NCBI GenBank assembly: GCA_024637045.1
Contig: JAGXFX010000003.1
Span: 34,598 to 98,597 of the forward strand
DNA length: 64,000 nucleotides
Reading direction: 5' to 3'
Origin: Soehngenia sp.
GTDB taxonomy: Bacteria; Bacillota; Clostridia; Tissierellales; Tissierellaceae
In this document: positions 54,009 to 63,733 of the stretch, piece by piece
Numbering within the stretch: the first letter of the stretch is position 1
Layout of the letters: the number at the start of each line of letters is the position of its first letter
Notes under the pieces: model-generated
What the model saw: the letters and a program-made list of their open reading frames with translations, nothing else
What the model was told of the DNA's origin: nothing
The model's database searches: none
Program-made: the position numbers and the translations under genes

Positions 54009-54731
54009 ATGTATAAGGGGAATTTCGTGTCAGTGATAATTGCTGCTGCAGGAATGAGCAATAGAATGGGTAGCAAAATAAACAAGCAGTTTATTGTCAT
54101 TGACAATAAGCCAATACTTGCCCACACAATCGAGAAATTCGAGGCATGTAAGTATGTGGACGAGATTGTCGTTGTGTCCAAGGAAAATGAAGTAGAGTAC
54201 TGTCGCAAGGAAATTGTTAGAAAGTACGGCTTTAGAAAAGTAACAAACATTATAAAAGGCGGCAAGGAAAGGCAGGATTCCATATATAACGGTATAATGG
54301 CATTGAATGAAAGAACTGACATTGTTCTTACTCATGACGGCGCCAGACCTTTTGTAAGGATGGAATCTATAATAGATGGAATTAAAGGCGCTCTTGAATT
54401 TGGTGCCTGTGTAATAGGTGTTCCCTTAAAGGACACCATAAAAGTCATTGAAGAAGAGAACAAGGTGCACCATACACCCAACAGGGATCTGTTGTGGGCA
54501 GCACAGACTCCGCAGTGCTTCAAGATCAATCTATTGAAGGAAGGATACGAATACGCCATCTCCGAGGGGATTTTAGGCACTGATGACAGTTCTCTCGTTG
54601 AAAAAAAGGGATATCCCGTCAAGATGATTATGGGTACCTACGACAATATAAAAATCACAACTCCTGAAGATCTTGTGGTCGCTGAGTCCATAGTCAAGGA
54701 CAAGACTTTAAGCATCTCGGGCAGAGACTAG
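54009..54731 (+). CDS. ispD: 2-C-methyl-D-erythritol 4-phosphate cytidylyltransferase
   Basis: A 240-residue enzyme of the MEP isoprenoid pathway that joins CTP to methylerythritol phosphate. The nucleotide loop is IIAAAGMSNRMGSKINKQF and the substrate site VLTHDGARPFV, with TPQCFKINLLKEGY and TDDSSLVE later. GAGGTG precedes the ATG. ispF, two steps later in the pathway, follows at 13 bp. Confidence 0.95.
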   Translation: MYKGNFVSVIIAAAGMSNRMGSKINKQFIVIDNKPILAHTIEKFEACKYVDEIVVVSKENEVEYCRKEIVRKYGFRKVTNIIKGGKERQDSIYNGIMALNERTDIVLTHDGARPFVRMESIIDGIKGALEFGACVIGVPLKDTIKVIEEENKVHHTPNRDLLWAAQTPQCFKINLLKEGYEYAISEGILGTDDSSLVEKKGYPVKMIMGTYDNIKITTPEDLVVAESIVKDKTLSISGRD

Positions 54732-54744
54732 GAAGTGAAGCTTG

Positions 54745-55221
54745 ATGAGAGTAGGAATTGGTTATGATGTTCACGAGCTTGTTGAAGGTAGAAAGCTTAT
54801 AATCGGAGGGGTCGAGATTCCTCACGAAATGGGTCTGTTAGGTCACTCTGATGCGGATGTTCTGGTTCATAGCCTTATGGATGCCATATTGGGTGCCATG
54901 AGCGCAGGTGATATCGGAAAGCACTTTCCGGATACGGACATGACTTACAAGGATGTTTCAAGCATGCTTCTACTGGAAAGAGTTTATGAAGTCATGATGA
55001 AAAAAGGCTACAGGTTGGTAAATGCAGATAATGTCATTGCCGCACAAAGACCTAAGCTTGCACCATATATCGACCAGATGAGAGAAAACATCGCAAAAAT
55101 TCTGCATGTCCCAGTTGAAGACATTGGAGTGAAGGCAACTACCACTGAAAGGCTGGGCTTTGAAGGCAGAGAGGAAGGAATATCCTCATATAGCACTTGT
55201 TTATTGGAAAAAATCGATTGA
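54745..55221 (+). CDS. ispF: 2-C-methyl-D-erythritol 2,4-cyclodiphosphate synthase
   Basis: A 158-residue zinc enzyme that closes the cyclodiphosphate ring in the MEP pathway. GIGYDVHEL holds the metal ligands Asp and His, and [21 protein letters not shown] the core. [17 protein letters not shown] ends it. A TTG three bases ahead is possible, but the ATG gives the usual family start. The stop codon overlaps the -35 box of the proS promoter. Confidence 0.95.
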   Translation: MRVGIGYDVHELVEGRKLIIGGVEIPHEMGLLGHSDADVLVHSLMDAILGAMSAGDIGKHFPDTDMTYKDVSSMLLLERVYEVMMKKGYRLVNADNVIAAQRPKLAPYIDQMRENIAKILHVPVEDIGVKATTTERLGFEGREEGISSYSTCLLEKID

Positions 55222-55246
55222 CAAAAAATAAGCTTTTGTGTAAACT
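55218..55246 (+). promoter_or_regulatory. Sigma-A promoter for the proS T-box leader
   Basis: TTGACA at 55218-55223, a 17-bp spacer and TAAACT at 55241-55246. The -35 box overlaps the ispF stop codon. Confidence 0.72.
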
Positions 55247-55252
55247 TATCAG

Positions 55253-55467
55253 TGTTAGCTTTGATGGGAGCTAGTATTGTATCAAGGTCCAAGAGAGGAA
55301 ATCCAAGGCTGGAAGATTTCTGTCCCTCTGATGCAGGAACCTGTCCCGGAGCTTTCCGAAAAACGGAACGTTTGGCTACGTTACAGTCATTGAGTGAACC
55401 CAATGGGTTTATAAGAGTGGTACCGCGGAATATACCTTTCGTCTCTTGGTGAGACGAAAGGTTTTTT
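55253..55467 (+). ncRNA. T-box riboswitch controlling proS
   Basis: The T-box sequence AGAGTGGTACCGCGG is at 55414-55428; its TGGT bulge pairs with an uncharged tRNA 3' end (NCCA). A terminator follows: CCTTTCGTCTC at 55435-55445, GAGACGAAAGG at 55451-55461 and T6. The Stem I region with GGAGCTAGTA starts near 55266. A Pro codon (CCT, about 55340) lies on the 3' side of Stem I where the specifier is expected; this codon call is tentative. When tRNA-Pro is uncharged, the leader should let transcription continue into proS. Confidence 0.92.
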
Positions 55468-55501
55468 GTTTTTTAACACAATAAAAAATGAGGTGAAAAG
55501 T

Positions 55502-57226
55502 ATGAGAATGTCAAAAATGTACATGCCTACTTTGAGGGAAACTCCTTCTGAGGCAGAAATACCAAGTCATCAGTTGCTTTTAAGAGCAGGGATGATCAGA
55601 AAACTTGTAAGTGGAATTTATTCATACCTTCCTCTTGGTTATAGAGCGATTAAGAAAGTGGAAAAGGTCGTAAGGGAAGAAATGGATGCGGCTGGTTCAC
55701 AAGAACTTCTTATGTCTGCGATACAGCCAAGGGAACTTTGGGAAGCATCTGGCAGGTGGAAAAACTTCGGTCCTGAGATGTGGAGACTTAAGGATAGAAA
55801 CGATCGTGAATTCTGTCTTGGACCAACACACGAGGAGTACTTCACTGACCTTATAAAGGATGAAATCAAGTCATACAAGCAGCTTCCCTTAAGCATCTAT
55901 CAGATTCAGACAAAGTACAGGGATGAAAAAAGACCCAGATTCGGACTGATGAGATGTAGAGAATTCATTATGAAGGATGCCTACAGCTTTGATGTGGATG
56001 AAGATGCAATGGGAGTTGCCTACCAAAATATGTGGGATGCTTACGACAGAGTATTTACAAGACTTAAGCTTAACTACAAGGTAGTTGAGGGTGATTCTGG
56101 ATCAATGGGAGGAAAGGTTTCCCATGAATTTACTGCCATGAGCGATGTTGGAGAAGGAGTCATTGCATATTGCAAGAGCTGTGACTATGCTGCAACGGAC
56201 GAAAAGGCCCAGGTAATATACTCAATTCCACAAAACAATGATGAAGAAAAAGAAATAAAGAAGGTTCTTACGCCTGAAGTTAAAACTATTGATGGTCTTG
56301 TGGACTTTTTTAGTATTGAAAAGTATAAGTTCGGCAAGGCTTTGGTATTTCTTGCACAGGGTGAGCCTGTTGTAGTTATTATTCCAGGAGACAGGGAACT
56401 AAACGAAACAAAGCTTGCCAATTATTTGCAAATTGCTGGACACGAGCTTGAAATGGCTGATGAAGAAATAATCAAGAAAATATCTGGTGCCAACAAAGGT
56501 TTCACAGGACCGGTCGGTCTTCTTGAGAAGACAAAGCTTCTTGTTGATAAAAGGGTTACAACTGTTAAAAACATGGTGGTTGGTGGAAATGAAACAGATT
56601 ACCATCTTGTAAATGTCAACTACGGAAGAGATTTCCAAGGTGAGGTTGTTGAGGACCTGCTTATGGTGGAACAAAACGATATTTGCCCAACATGTGGAGA
56701 ACCCCTGTCACTGGATCGAGGAATTGAAGTTGGGAACATATTCCAGCTTGGAACCAAGTACAGCGAGAGCATGAAAGCCACATATCTTGATGTAAACGGT
56801 AAGGAACAGCCATTTGTAATGGGAAGCTACGGTATTGGGGTTTCAAGAAGTGTAGCGGCTGTAGTTGAGCAATACCATGATGAAAAGGGTATTGTTTGGC
56901 CATTTGTAGTGGCACCCTATCATGCAATTGTTACCATTGTCAATGCAAAGAAGGATGAACAATCTGAGCTTGGAGAAAAAATCTATGATGACCTCAAGAA
57001 GATGGGCGTAGAGGTTCTTCTGGATGATCGTAACGAAAGACCAGGAGTTAAGTTCAACGACAGAGAACTAATTGGTATACCTGTGCAGATAACAGTAGGT
57101 AAAATGGCAGGTGAGGGAATTGTTGAATATTCCTTAAGAAAAAGAGATGAAAAGATGGAAGTTAAAGCAGACCAGATCAGGGAATTGATTCTGGAAGCTT
57201 TCGAAGAGGAAGGATTTTCTCTTTAA
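55502..57226 (+). CDS. proS: Prolyl-tRNA synthetase
   Basis: A 574-residue class II enzyme of the bacterial type, which charges tRNA-Pro. The N-terminal catalytic parts are [39 protein letters not shown] and [20 protein letters not shown] YbaK-like editing insert lies at about 225-385, and [18 protein letters not shown] and the anticodon domain follow. The longest frame starts within the T-box terminator; GAGGTG before ATG 55502 sets the real start. Confidence 0.95.
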   Translation: MRMSKMYMPTLRETPSEAEIPSHQLLLRAGMIRKLVSGIYSYLPLGYRAIKKVEKVVREEMDAAGSQELLMSAIQPRELWEASGRWKNFGPEMWRLKDRNDREFCLGPTHEEYFTDLIKDEIKSYKQLPLSIYQIQTKYRDEKRPRFGLMRCREFIMKDAYSFDVDEDAMGVAYQNMWDAYDRVFTRLKLNYKVVEGDSGSMGGKVSHEFTAMSDVGEGVIAYCKSCDYAATDEKAQVIYSIPQNNDEEKEIKKVLTPEVKTIDGLVDFFSIEKYKFGKALVFLAQGEPVVVIIPGDRELNETKLANYLQIAGHELEMADEEIIKKISGANKGFTGPVGLLEKTKLLVDKRVTTVKNMVVGGNETDYHLVNVNYGRDFQGEVVEDLLMVEQNDICPTCGEPLSLDRGIEVGNIFQLGTKYSESMKATYLDVNGKEQPFVMGSYGIGVSRSVAAVVEQYHDEKGIVWPFVVAPYHAIVTIVNAKKDEQSELGEKIYDDLKKMGVEVLLDDRNERPGVKFNDRELIGIPVQITVGKMAGEGIVEYSLRKRDEKMEVKADQIRELILEAFEEEGFSL

Positions 57227-57285
57227 CAGACCATAATAAGGGGTATTAAGATATAGAGGATTGATATATTCAGGAGGTGTGTGAA

Positions 57286-58767
57286 TTGAGTGATATAAGA
57301 GTTAGATTTGCTCCCAGTCCCACGGGATATCTTCATATTGGCGGCTTAAGAACTGCATTGTATAATTACCTTTTTGCCAAGAAGAACGGCGGGAAGTTTG
57401 TATTGAGAATTGAGGATACAGACCAGACCAGATTTGTTGAAGGGGCAATTGAGAATCTGATTGAATCTCTGCACTGGGCAGGTGTCGAATATGACGAAGG
57501 AGTATTTGTTGAAGACGGTAAAATTGTTGAAAAGGGAGATTTTGGACCCTACATCCAGTCAAAGAGATTGGATATATACAGAAAATATGTAGATGAGTTA
57601 ATTGAAAAAGGACATGCCTATTATTGCTTCTGCTCAAAGGAAAGACTCGATGCAATAAGAGATGAGCAGAAAATGAAAGGTATGGTTCCAAAATACGACG
57701 GATTCTGTAGAAACGTGTCTCTTGAGGATGCGAAAAAGAGAGTAGCTGCAGGTGAGAACCATGTTGTAAGATTGAAGCTTCCTCACAATCAGGACATTCA
57801 TTTCCATGATCTTGTAAGAGGAGATATTACAATAAATACAAATGACATCGATGACCAGGTTCTGTTGAAGTCCGACGGATTCCCAACTTACCATATGGCG
57901 GTTGTTGTGGATGACCATCTAATGGAAATTACACACATAGTTAGAGGAGAGGAGTGGCTTCCATCAACTCCTAAGCACATATATATGTATGAAGCTTTTG
58001 ACTGGGAAAAGCCAACCTATGTACATCTTCCAACTGTTCTAAACAAGGAGAGAAAGAAGCTTTCAAAAAGACATGGCGATGTATCGGTTGATGACTTCAG
58101 AACCAAGGGATATCTTCCTGAGGGACTTGTAAATTACCTTGCTCTAGTAGGTTGGAGTCCGGAAGGAAACGAAGAAATCCTGACCATGGAAGAAATGGTT
58201 GAGAAGTTCTCCTTTGACAGAGTATCCAAGACAGGAGGTATCTTTGACAAGGACAAGCTTGACTGGGTAAACAGTCACTACATCAAGAGTGAAAGTTTGG
58301 AAAGAATCAAGAACATGACACTTCCTTACCTAATAGAAGCGGGATACATGGATGAATCCTTTGCAGAGGAAAATTCTGACTGGGTTGATGTTCTGATTGA
58401 AACCGTAAGGGAAGGACTTTCAACTGTTACTGAGGTTGTTGAAAAAGTAGAATTTGTATTTGAAGAAAACCTTTTATATGAGTCTGATGCATATGATGAA
58501 TTCTTGAACAATGAAAATGGAAGAATCCTTATGGAATCCATTGTAAAAGAAGTCAAGGAGTCTGACGAGATCACAATGGACAATGCCAAGGAATTTATGA
58601 AGAAAATCCAAAAGAACACTGGAATCAAGGGTAAGAATCTGTTTATGCCTACAAGGGTAGCCCTTACAGGTAGTGCCCATGGTCCAGAGCTTGTAAATGT
58701 CCTTTATCTTCTTGGAAATGATAATATTGCAGAGAGGGCTCAAAAGGTACTGGATATAATTGACTGA
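57286..58767 (+). CDS. gltX: Glutamyl-tRNA synthetase
   Basis: A 493-residue class I enzyme. RFAPSPTGYLHIGGLRTAL holds the HIGH-type signature and KKLSKRHGDVSV the KMSKS loop. The usual all-alpha anticodon domain follows. Whether it also charges tRNA-Gln (non-discriminating) cannot be seen, as no gatCAB is in the window. AGGAGG at 57272-57277 is eight bases from TTG 57286, which also begins the usual family start. Confidence 0.94.
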   Translation: MSDIRVRFAPSPTGYLHIGGLRTALYNYLFAKKNGGKFVLRIEDTDQTRFVEGAIENLIESLHWAGVEYDEGVFVEDGKIVEKGDFGPYIQSKRLDIYRKYVDELIEKGHAYYCFCSKERLDAIRDEQKMKGMVPKYDGFCRNVSLEDAKKRVAAGENHVVRLKLPHNQDIHFHDLVRGDITINTNDIDDQVLLKSDGFPTYHMAVVVDDHLMEITHIVRGEEWLPSTPKHIYMYEAFDWEKPTYVHLPTVLNKERKKLSKRHGDVSVDDFRTKGYLPEGLVNYLALVGWSPEGNEEILTMEEMVEKFSFDRVSKTGGIFDKDKLDWVNSHYIKSESLERIKNMTLPYLIEAGYMDESFAEENSDWVDVLIETVREGLSTVTEVVEKVEFVFEENLLYESDAYDEFLNNENGRILMESIVKEVKESDEITMDNAKEFMKKIQKNTGIKGKNLFMPTRVALTGSAHGPELVNVLYLLGNDNIAERAQKVLDIID

Positions 58768-58843
58768 TAGCTGCTTCATATTATAGAATGAATAGAGCAT
58801 AGACTGGTTTTAAATGTTGTGTTAAATCCTGATTAAGGTTGGA

Positions 58844-58873
58844 ATCGTCTCTGCTGAAACAGGGGCGATTTTT
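58844..58873 (+). terminator. Hairpin terminator ahead of cysS
   Basis: ATCGTCTCTG at 58844-58853 pairs, with three G-T pairs, with CAGGGGCGAT at 58860-58869, followed by TTTT. No T-box motif was seen, so this appears to be a simple terminator. Confidence 0.72.
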
Positions 58874-58904
58874 GATAGAGCTATATTGAGCGAGGAGGAC
58901 TGCT

Positions 58905-60299
58905 ATGAAACTATTTAATTCATTGACAAGAACGAAGGAGGAATTTGTACCCATCGTGGAAGGACAGGTGAGCATGTACAACTGTGGTCCTACTGTATAC
59001 AATTTTATCCACGTGGGAAACGCAAGGCCGCTTGTAACGTTTGATACATTAAGAAGATATTTTATCTACAAAGGATATGATGTCAATTTTGTACTGAATT
59101 TTACTGATATCGATGATAAATTAATTAACAAGGCCAAGGAAGAGAATATCACCGTCAAGGAGGTTGCGGATCGTTATATAGAAGCATTCAAGGAAGATGC
59201 GGGTGCTCTCCACATTTACGATTACAATACAGTTAATCCAAAGGCGACTGATTATATTTCTCAAATGGTTGATTTTATAAAAGCTCTTCAGGAAATGGAT
59301 GCTGCATATGAGGTTGATGGCAATGTATACTTTAGTATAGAAAGTGCCAAAGACTATGGGAAGTTGAGTAAGAAGAATATTGATGAGCTTGTCAGCGGTT
59401 CAAGAATTGACATTAATGAAGACAAAAGAAACCCAATGGACTTTGTTCTCTGGAAAAAGAAAAAACCAGGAGAACCATCATGGGACAGCCCGTGGGGCAA
59501 AGGAAGACCAGGCTGGCATATCGAGTGTTCTGTTATGGCCAAGGCTCTTCTTGGAGAAATAATTGACATTCATTCGGGAGGAGAAGATCTTCAATTCCCT
59601 CACCATGAAAATGAGATTGCTCAATCTGAGACTTTATCTGGAAAACCATTTGCCAATTACTGGCTTCACAATGGCATGTTGTTTATTGACAATCAAAAGA
59701 TGTCTAAGTCTCTTGGAAACTTCTTTACATTAAGGGAAATCCAGGAGGAGTACGACATGGAGGTTTTGAGGTTCTTCTTGTTGTCTGCTCATTACAGAAA
59801 GCCAATCAACTTCAGCAGGGAAATAATGGATCAAAACAAGAACGGTCTGGAGAGAATGTACAGTGCCAAAAAAAATCTGGAATTTATTCTAGAAAAAGAA
59901 CTTACCCAGACACTGGATAACGATTATATAGTAATTAATGAAATAGACAAATTCAAAAAGGATTTTGAAGACAGTATGGATGATGACCTTAATACTGCAG
60001 ATGCAGTAGCTGCAATATTTGACATGGTGAAATATACCAATTCAAATTTTAGCGAGGAATCCTCCAGGGAGACTGTCGAATATGCCTATGATATATTGCT
60101 TGAGTTGGCTAAGGTTCTTGGAATTTTAACCAAAAAGGAAGAAATCATAGATGAGGAAATACAGAAGCTTATTGAAGAAAGAAATGATGCGAGGAACAAC
60201 AAGGATTTTGCCAAATCAGATCAGATCAGGGATGATCTCCTGGAGAAGGGAATAGTTCTTGAGGATACGAGAGACGGTGTAAAATGGAAAAGAATCTAG
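58905..60299 (+). CDS. cysS: Cysteinyl-tRNA synthetase
   Basis: A 464-residue class I enzyme. CGPTVYNFIHVGNARP contains the zinc-binding Cys and HIGN, GWHIECSVMA the second Cys, GGEDLQFPHHENEIAQSE the His ligands, and QKMSKSLGNFFTL the KMSKS loop. GAGGAGG precedes the ATG. The 3' end overlaps mrnC by 16 bp. Confidence 0.95.
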   Translation: MKLFNSLTRTKEEFVPIVEGQVSMYNCGPTVYNFIHVGNARPLVTFDTLRRYFIYKGYDVNFVLNFTDIDDKLINKAKEENITVKEVADRYIEAFKEDAGALHIYDYNTVNPKATDYISQMVDFIKALQEMDAAYEVDGNVYFSIESAKDYGKLSKKNIDELVSGSRIDINEDKRNPMDFVLWKKKKPGEPSWDSPWGKGRPGWHIECSVMAKALLGEIIDIHSGGEDLQFPHHENEIAQSETLSGKPFANYWLHNGMLFIDNQKMSKSLGNFFTLREIQEEYDMEVLRFFLLSAHYRKPINFSREIMDQNKNGLERMYSAKKNLEFILEKELTQTLDNDYIVINEIDKFKKDFEDSMDDDLNTADAVAAIFDMVKYTNSNFSEESSRETVEYAYDILLELAKVLGILTKKEEIIDEEIQKLIEERNDARNNKDFAKSDQIRDDLLEKGIVLEDTRDGVKWKRI

Positions 60300-60724
60300 A
60301 CATAAAGTCCTTCAGAGATGTAGATGAAGGAATCGTTCAGGAAGACTTGAGGATGATGTCGCCACTTCAGCTTGCATATATTGGAGATGCGGTATTTGAA
60401 CTACTTGTAAGAACTGCAATTCTATCAAGGGATGTCAGCGTAAACAAGCTTCACAAGGAAGCTACAAAATACGTAAAGGCCAATGCACAGGCTGAATCTG
60501 TCCTGAAGCTTGACGAAATCCTTACAGACGAAGAAAGATCATTTATTAGAAGAGGTAGAAATGCCAGAATAAATTCATCCCCAAAGAATGTTGATCTTAG
60601 GGATTACAAGTATGCAACAGGTTTTGAATGCTTGATGGGATACTTGTACCTTTCAGGAAATGATGAAAGACTTATCCAGTTGTTTAAGCACATATACCAG
60701 TCTGATGCAGAAGGGGGAAACTAG
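60284..60724 (+). CDS. mrnC: Mini-ribonuclease III
   Basis: A 146-residue RNase III-like nuclease lacking the dsRNA-binding domain. [20 protein letters not shown] carries the catalytic Asp, and [17 protein letters not shown] the second acidic site. It trims 23S rRNA ends. It is translationally coupled to cysS by overlap, as is usual in Firmicutes. Confidence 0.93.
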   Translation: MEKNLDIKSFRDVDEGIVQEDLRMMSPLQLAYIGDAVFELLVRTAILSRDVSVNKLHKEATKYVKANAQAESVLKLDEILTDEERSFIRRGRNARINSSPKNVDLRDYKYATGFECLMGYLYLSGNDERLIQLFKHIYQSDAEGGN

Positions 60725-60725
60725 A

Positions 60726-61517
60726 ATGAAGGTTGAATTATTGAGGTACACTCCTGACGGTGAAAAGCTTGTGGCATCAGCAGCCAAGCTTTGCTACTCA
60801 CCTGTTGGAATCAGTGAGATTGAAGAAGGACAGGATGAAAAGAAAGTCCATTCTTTTCTTAAGCTGCTAATGGATCTTGGACATGAAAGCCCTATTGAAC
60901 ATGTAAGCTTTACATTTGGAATCGAAGGCGTGTCAAGAACCTTGACCCACCAGCTTGTAAGGCATAGAATTGCGAGTTTTTCACAACAGTCACAAAGATA
61001 TGTAAGACTTGCACAGTTTGAGTATGTCATTCCACCTCACATCCAGGATGATCCTGTGGCTAAAGAGATATTTGTTAAGGCCATGGAAGCTGACCAAGAA
61101 GCTTATGACAAGATATCAAAGATACTTTATGAAAAACATTACAATAGATATATAGATGAAGGCAGAAAAGAGAAGGATGCAAGACAAAGAGCAGAAAAAG
61201 AGGCAATTGAAGATTCCAGATATGTGTTCCCTAATGCATGTGAGACTAAAATCGTTGTAACCATGAATGCCAGAAGTTTGATGAACTTCTTTGCTTTAAG
61301 GACTTGCAACAGGGCTCAGTGGGAAATAAGACAGCTGGCAATTCAGATGCTTAGAGAAGTAAAAAAGGTTTACCCCGTATTGTTCAGTCATGCTGGGCCG
61401 GGTTGTGTTAACGGACCTTGCCCGGAAGGTGAAATGACCTGCGGCAAAATTGTTGAGGTCAGGGAGTTTTACAAAAAATTAGATGAAGAGATAGCAGCAG
61501 AGACTGCTGCAGAGTAG
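60726..61517 (+). CDS. thyX: FAD-dependent thymidylate synthase ThyX
   Basis: A 263-residue flavin enzyme that methylates dUMP to dTMP, using 5,10-methylene-THF. The signature [15 protein letters not shown] lies in the middle, followed by [24 protein letters not shown] and [20 protein letters not shown]. The longest frame begins inside mrnC, but GGGGGAAAC just before ATG 60726 sets the start. It is an alternative to ThyA. Confidence 0.95.
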   Translation: MKVELLRYTPDGEKLVASAAKLCYSPVGISEIEEGQDEKKVHSFLKLLMDLGHESPIEHVSFTFGIEGVSRTLTHQLVRHRIASFSQQSQRYVRLAQFEYVIPPHIQDDPVAKEIFVKAMEADQEAYDKISKILYEKHYNRYIDEGRKEKDARQRAEKEAIEDSRYVFPNACETKIVVTMNARSLMNFFALRTCNRAQWEIRQLAIQMLREVKKVYPVLFSHAGPGCVNGPCPEGEMTCGKIVEVREFYKKLDEEIAAETAAE

Positions 61518-61529
61518 AGGAGAATATAT

Positions 61530-62273
61530 ATGAAAGAAATGTATGTATCTGGAAGGAATCCTGTTATGGAACTTCTTAAATCAGATAAGCAGGTGGATAA
61601 GCTGTACGTCCTTAAAGGAGATCTTAAGGGTTCAATTAACAAGATAATGGGCAAGGCAAAGGACATGGGAATTGTCATACAGCAGGTTGATAAGAATAAG
61701 CTGGACTCAATGTCTGAAGGCAATGCTCATCAGGGTGTGGTTGCTCTTGTGACAGGATTTGAATATTCGGAAGTAAAGGACATTATTGAGTTGGCCAAGA
61801 GCAGGAATGAGTCACCATTTGTAGTAATACTGGATGGGATAGAGGATACACACAATCTGGGAGCCATAATACGGACTGCAGAGAGTGCTGGAGTGCACGG
61901 AGTCATAATCCCCAAGAGAAGGGCTGCAATGGTTAACCAGACCGTATACAAGGCCTCAGCAGGTGCTGTTGAATATATGAAAGTAGCTCATGTGACAAAC
62001 ATTGTTCAGGCAATGGAGGAGTTAAAAGATAAAGGATTGTGGATTTACGGAGCTGATATGGATAGTGAATCAGAGTATTTCAATACTGAACTAAAAGGTG
62101 CAATCGGTCTGGTAATCGGTAGCGAAGGAAAAGGGCTATCCAGGTTGGTAAAAGAAAAATGCGATGTTCTGGTTAAAATACCAATGACAGGAAAGATTGG
62201 ATCTCTGAATGCTTCCAATGCTGCATCAATACTCATTTATGAGGTTGTGAGGCAGTCTTATGAAAAGGAGTAG
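61530..62273 (+). CDS. rlmB: 23S rRNA 2'-O-ribose methyltransferase RlmB
   Basis: A 247-residue SpoU-family enzyme. An N-terminal substrate-binding domain (YVSGRNPVMELLKSDKQVDKL) precedes the knotted domain with HNLGAIIRTAESAG, LVIGSEGKGLSRLV and PMTGKIGSLNASNAASIL, which bind S-adenosylmethionine. GGAG lies ahead of the ATG. It overlaps yacP by 14 bp. Confidence 0.93.
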   Translation: MKEMYVSGRNPVMELLKSDKQVDKLYVLKGDLKGSINKIMGKAKDMGIVIQQVDKNKLDSMSEGNAHQGVVALVTGFEYSEVKDIIELAKSRNESPFVVILDGIEDTHNLGAIIRTAESAGVHGVIIPKRRAAMVNQTVYKASAGAVEYMKVAHVTNIVQAMEELKDKGLWIYGADMDSESEYFNTELKGAIGLVIGSEGKGLSRLVKEKCDVLVKIPMTGKIGSLNASNAASILIYEVVRQSYEKE

Positions 62274-62784
62274 AAAATCTAAGGAGTATCTGTTTGTAGA
62301 TGGCTACAACATTATAAACTCCTGGGAGAATTTAAAGGAGATTGCAAAGGTTGATCTTGAGCAAGCCAGATCGGCTCTTCTTGAAATTCTTGCTGAATAC
62401 AAGCATTATTCTGACATTGAAATATTCGTTGTGTTTGATGCATATATGGTTAAGGGTAACAACAGGAGTAAGGAAGAATACAAGGGTCTTCATGTTGTCT
62501 ATACAAAAGAAAATGAGCTCGCCGACCACTACATTGAGAAGGCTCTGGATGTTATGGGCCGTGAGATGAGAGTAAGGGTTGCAACTTCCGACTGGATTGA
62601 GCAACAGATTATCCTTTCAAGAGGTGGCATAAGGGTATCTGCAAGAGAGCTTCAGGTGGAAATTGAAGATGAAATGAAAATGGTAAGTAAAAAGCGGAAA
62701 AGACTGAATACAAAGAATGACATAAACATTGGCAGGCTCGAGGATCAGGTTTTGCACAAGCTTAAGGACTGGAACGGAAAATAG
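62260..62784 (+). CDS. YacP-like NYN domain protein
   Basis: A 174-residue PIN-like nuclease of the NYN group, possibly a ribonuclease linked to rRNA or tRNA turnover. YLFVDGYNIINSWENLKE and IEIFVVFDAYMVKG carry the first metal-site Asp residues. It overlaps the end of rlmB by 14 bp, an arrangement common in Firmicutes. Confidence 0.91.
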   Translation: MKRSRKSKEYLFVDGYNIINSWENLKEIAKVDLEQARSALLEILAEYKHYSDIEIFVVFDAYMVKGNNRSKEEYKGLHVVYTKENELADHYIEKALDVMGREMRVRVATSDWIEQQIILSRGGIRVSARELQVEIEDEMKMVSKKRKRLNTKNDINIGRLEDQVLHKLKDWNGK

Positions 62785-62809
62785 TCATAATCACCAGGGA
62801 GGATTCACA

Positions 62810-63457
62810 ATGGTCTTCAACAGACAGGGTTCAGAAATCGGACAAATTTATGATGGAATGTCAGATGAGGAAATTGTAAGACTGGCCAACGGAGGGGACC
62901 TTCTGGCCTTGGAATATCTGATATACAAATTCAAGGACCTTGTGAAGGTAAAAGCAAAGGTCTACTACATTGTGGGAGCCGACCGGGATGATATAATCCA
63001 GGAGGGGATGATTGGACTCTACAAGGCCATCAGGGATTTTAGGGATGAAAGGACATCCTCATTTAGAAACTTCGCAGATATCTGTGTTACAAGACAGATG
63101 ATTACTGCAATAAAAACTGCTACAAGACAGAAACATTTGCCTCTTAACGGGTATGTTTCCCTGAACAAACCTATTTATAGTGATGGTACATCAACAATGG
63201 CTGAGACCGTAACCAGCGGCGGCGCAACAGATCCCATGGAGCTGTTCATAGGCAAAGAGGATCTGGATGACATGGAACAGAAAATAAATAGTATGCTAAG
63301 CAGCCTTGAGCGGCAAGTACTTACCTTCTATGTGGAAGGCAGGAGCTACGAGGAGATCGCCCTTGATCTGAACAGGCGAGTTAAAACCATAGACAACGCA
63401 TTGCAGCGGATCAAGAGGAAGATTGAAAGATACTTGGTCAATAAAGAAAGCAGCTAA
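62810..63457 (+). CDS. sigH: RNA polymerase sigma factor SigH
   Basis: A 215-residue sigma factor of the SigH (sigma-30) type, which starts sporulation or competence genes in Firmicutes. Region 2 has LEYLIYKFKDLVKVKAKVYYI and ADRDDIIQEGMIGLYKAIRDF, and region 4 a C-terminal helix-turn-helix (YEEIALDLNRRVKTIDNALQRIKRK). The frame extends into yacP, but GGGAGG before ATG 62810 sets the start. Confidence 0.93.
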   Translation: MVFNRQGSEIGQIYDGMSDEEIVRLANGGDLLALEYLIYKFKDLVKVKAKVYYIVGADRDDIIQEGMIGLYKAIRDFRDERTSSFRNFADICVTRQMITAIKTATRQKHLPLNGYVSLNKPIYSDGTSTMAETVTSGGATDPMELFIGKEDLDDMEQKINSMLSSLERQVLTFYVEGRSYEEIALDLNRRVKTIDNALQRIKRKIERYLVNKESS

Positions 63458-63550
63458 AATATATTAAGAAGACTTTCTTTGATACTCATGTACGGAAATT
63501 TCATGATCTAAAAGGGGCAGAAAATTCCTATTCGTAATAAAGAATGAGTA

Positions 63551-63579
63551 TTGACAAGCATCTTAATCAATAGTAAAAT
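63551..63579 (+). promoter_or_regulatory. Sigma-A promoter for tRNA-Thr and tuf
   Basis: Consensus TTGACA at 63551-63556, a 17-bp spacer and TAAAAT at 63574-63579. It is 12 bp ahead of the tRNA. Confidence 0.78.
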
Positions 63580-63591
63580 ATCTTAATGTAA

Positions 63592-63667
63592 GCCCACGTA
63601 GCTCAGGAGGTAGAGCACTTGCATGGTAAGCAAGAGGTCACCGGTTCGAGTCCGGTCGTGGGCTCCA
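63592..63667 (+). tRNA. tRNA-Thr (anticodon GGT)
   Basis: A 76-base cloverleaf with acceptor stem GCCCACG/CGTGGGC, D arm GCTC/GAGC, anticodon stem CTTGC/GCAAG around ATGGTAA, T arm ACCGG TTCGAGT CCGGT, and an encoded CCA end. Anticodon GGT reads ACC and ACU. Confidence 0.97.
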
Positions 63668-63733
63668 TAGTAAGAAGAGAAACACCCGGACAAGTTTTCT
63701 TGGGAAAGGATAATTTAAGGGAGGAATTGAGAA

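Noticed and set aside
55252..55452. Frame of 66 codons upstream of proS
   Set aside because: It coincides with the T-box leader and has no ribosome site.
58768..58904. Leader of cysS considered as a T-box
   Set aside because: No GGTGGNACCGCGG-like sequence; only a simple terminator hairpin.
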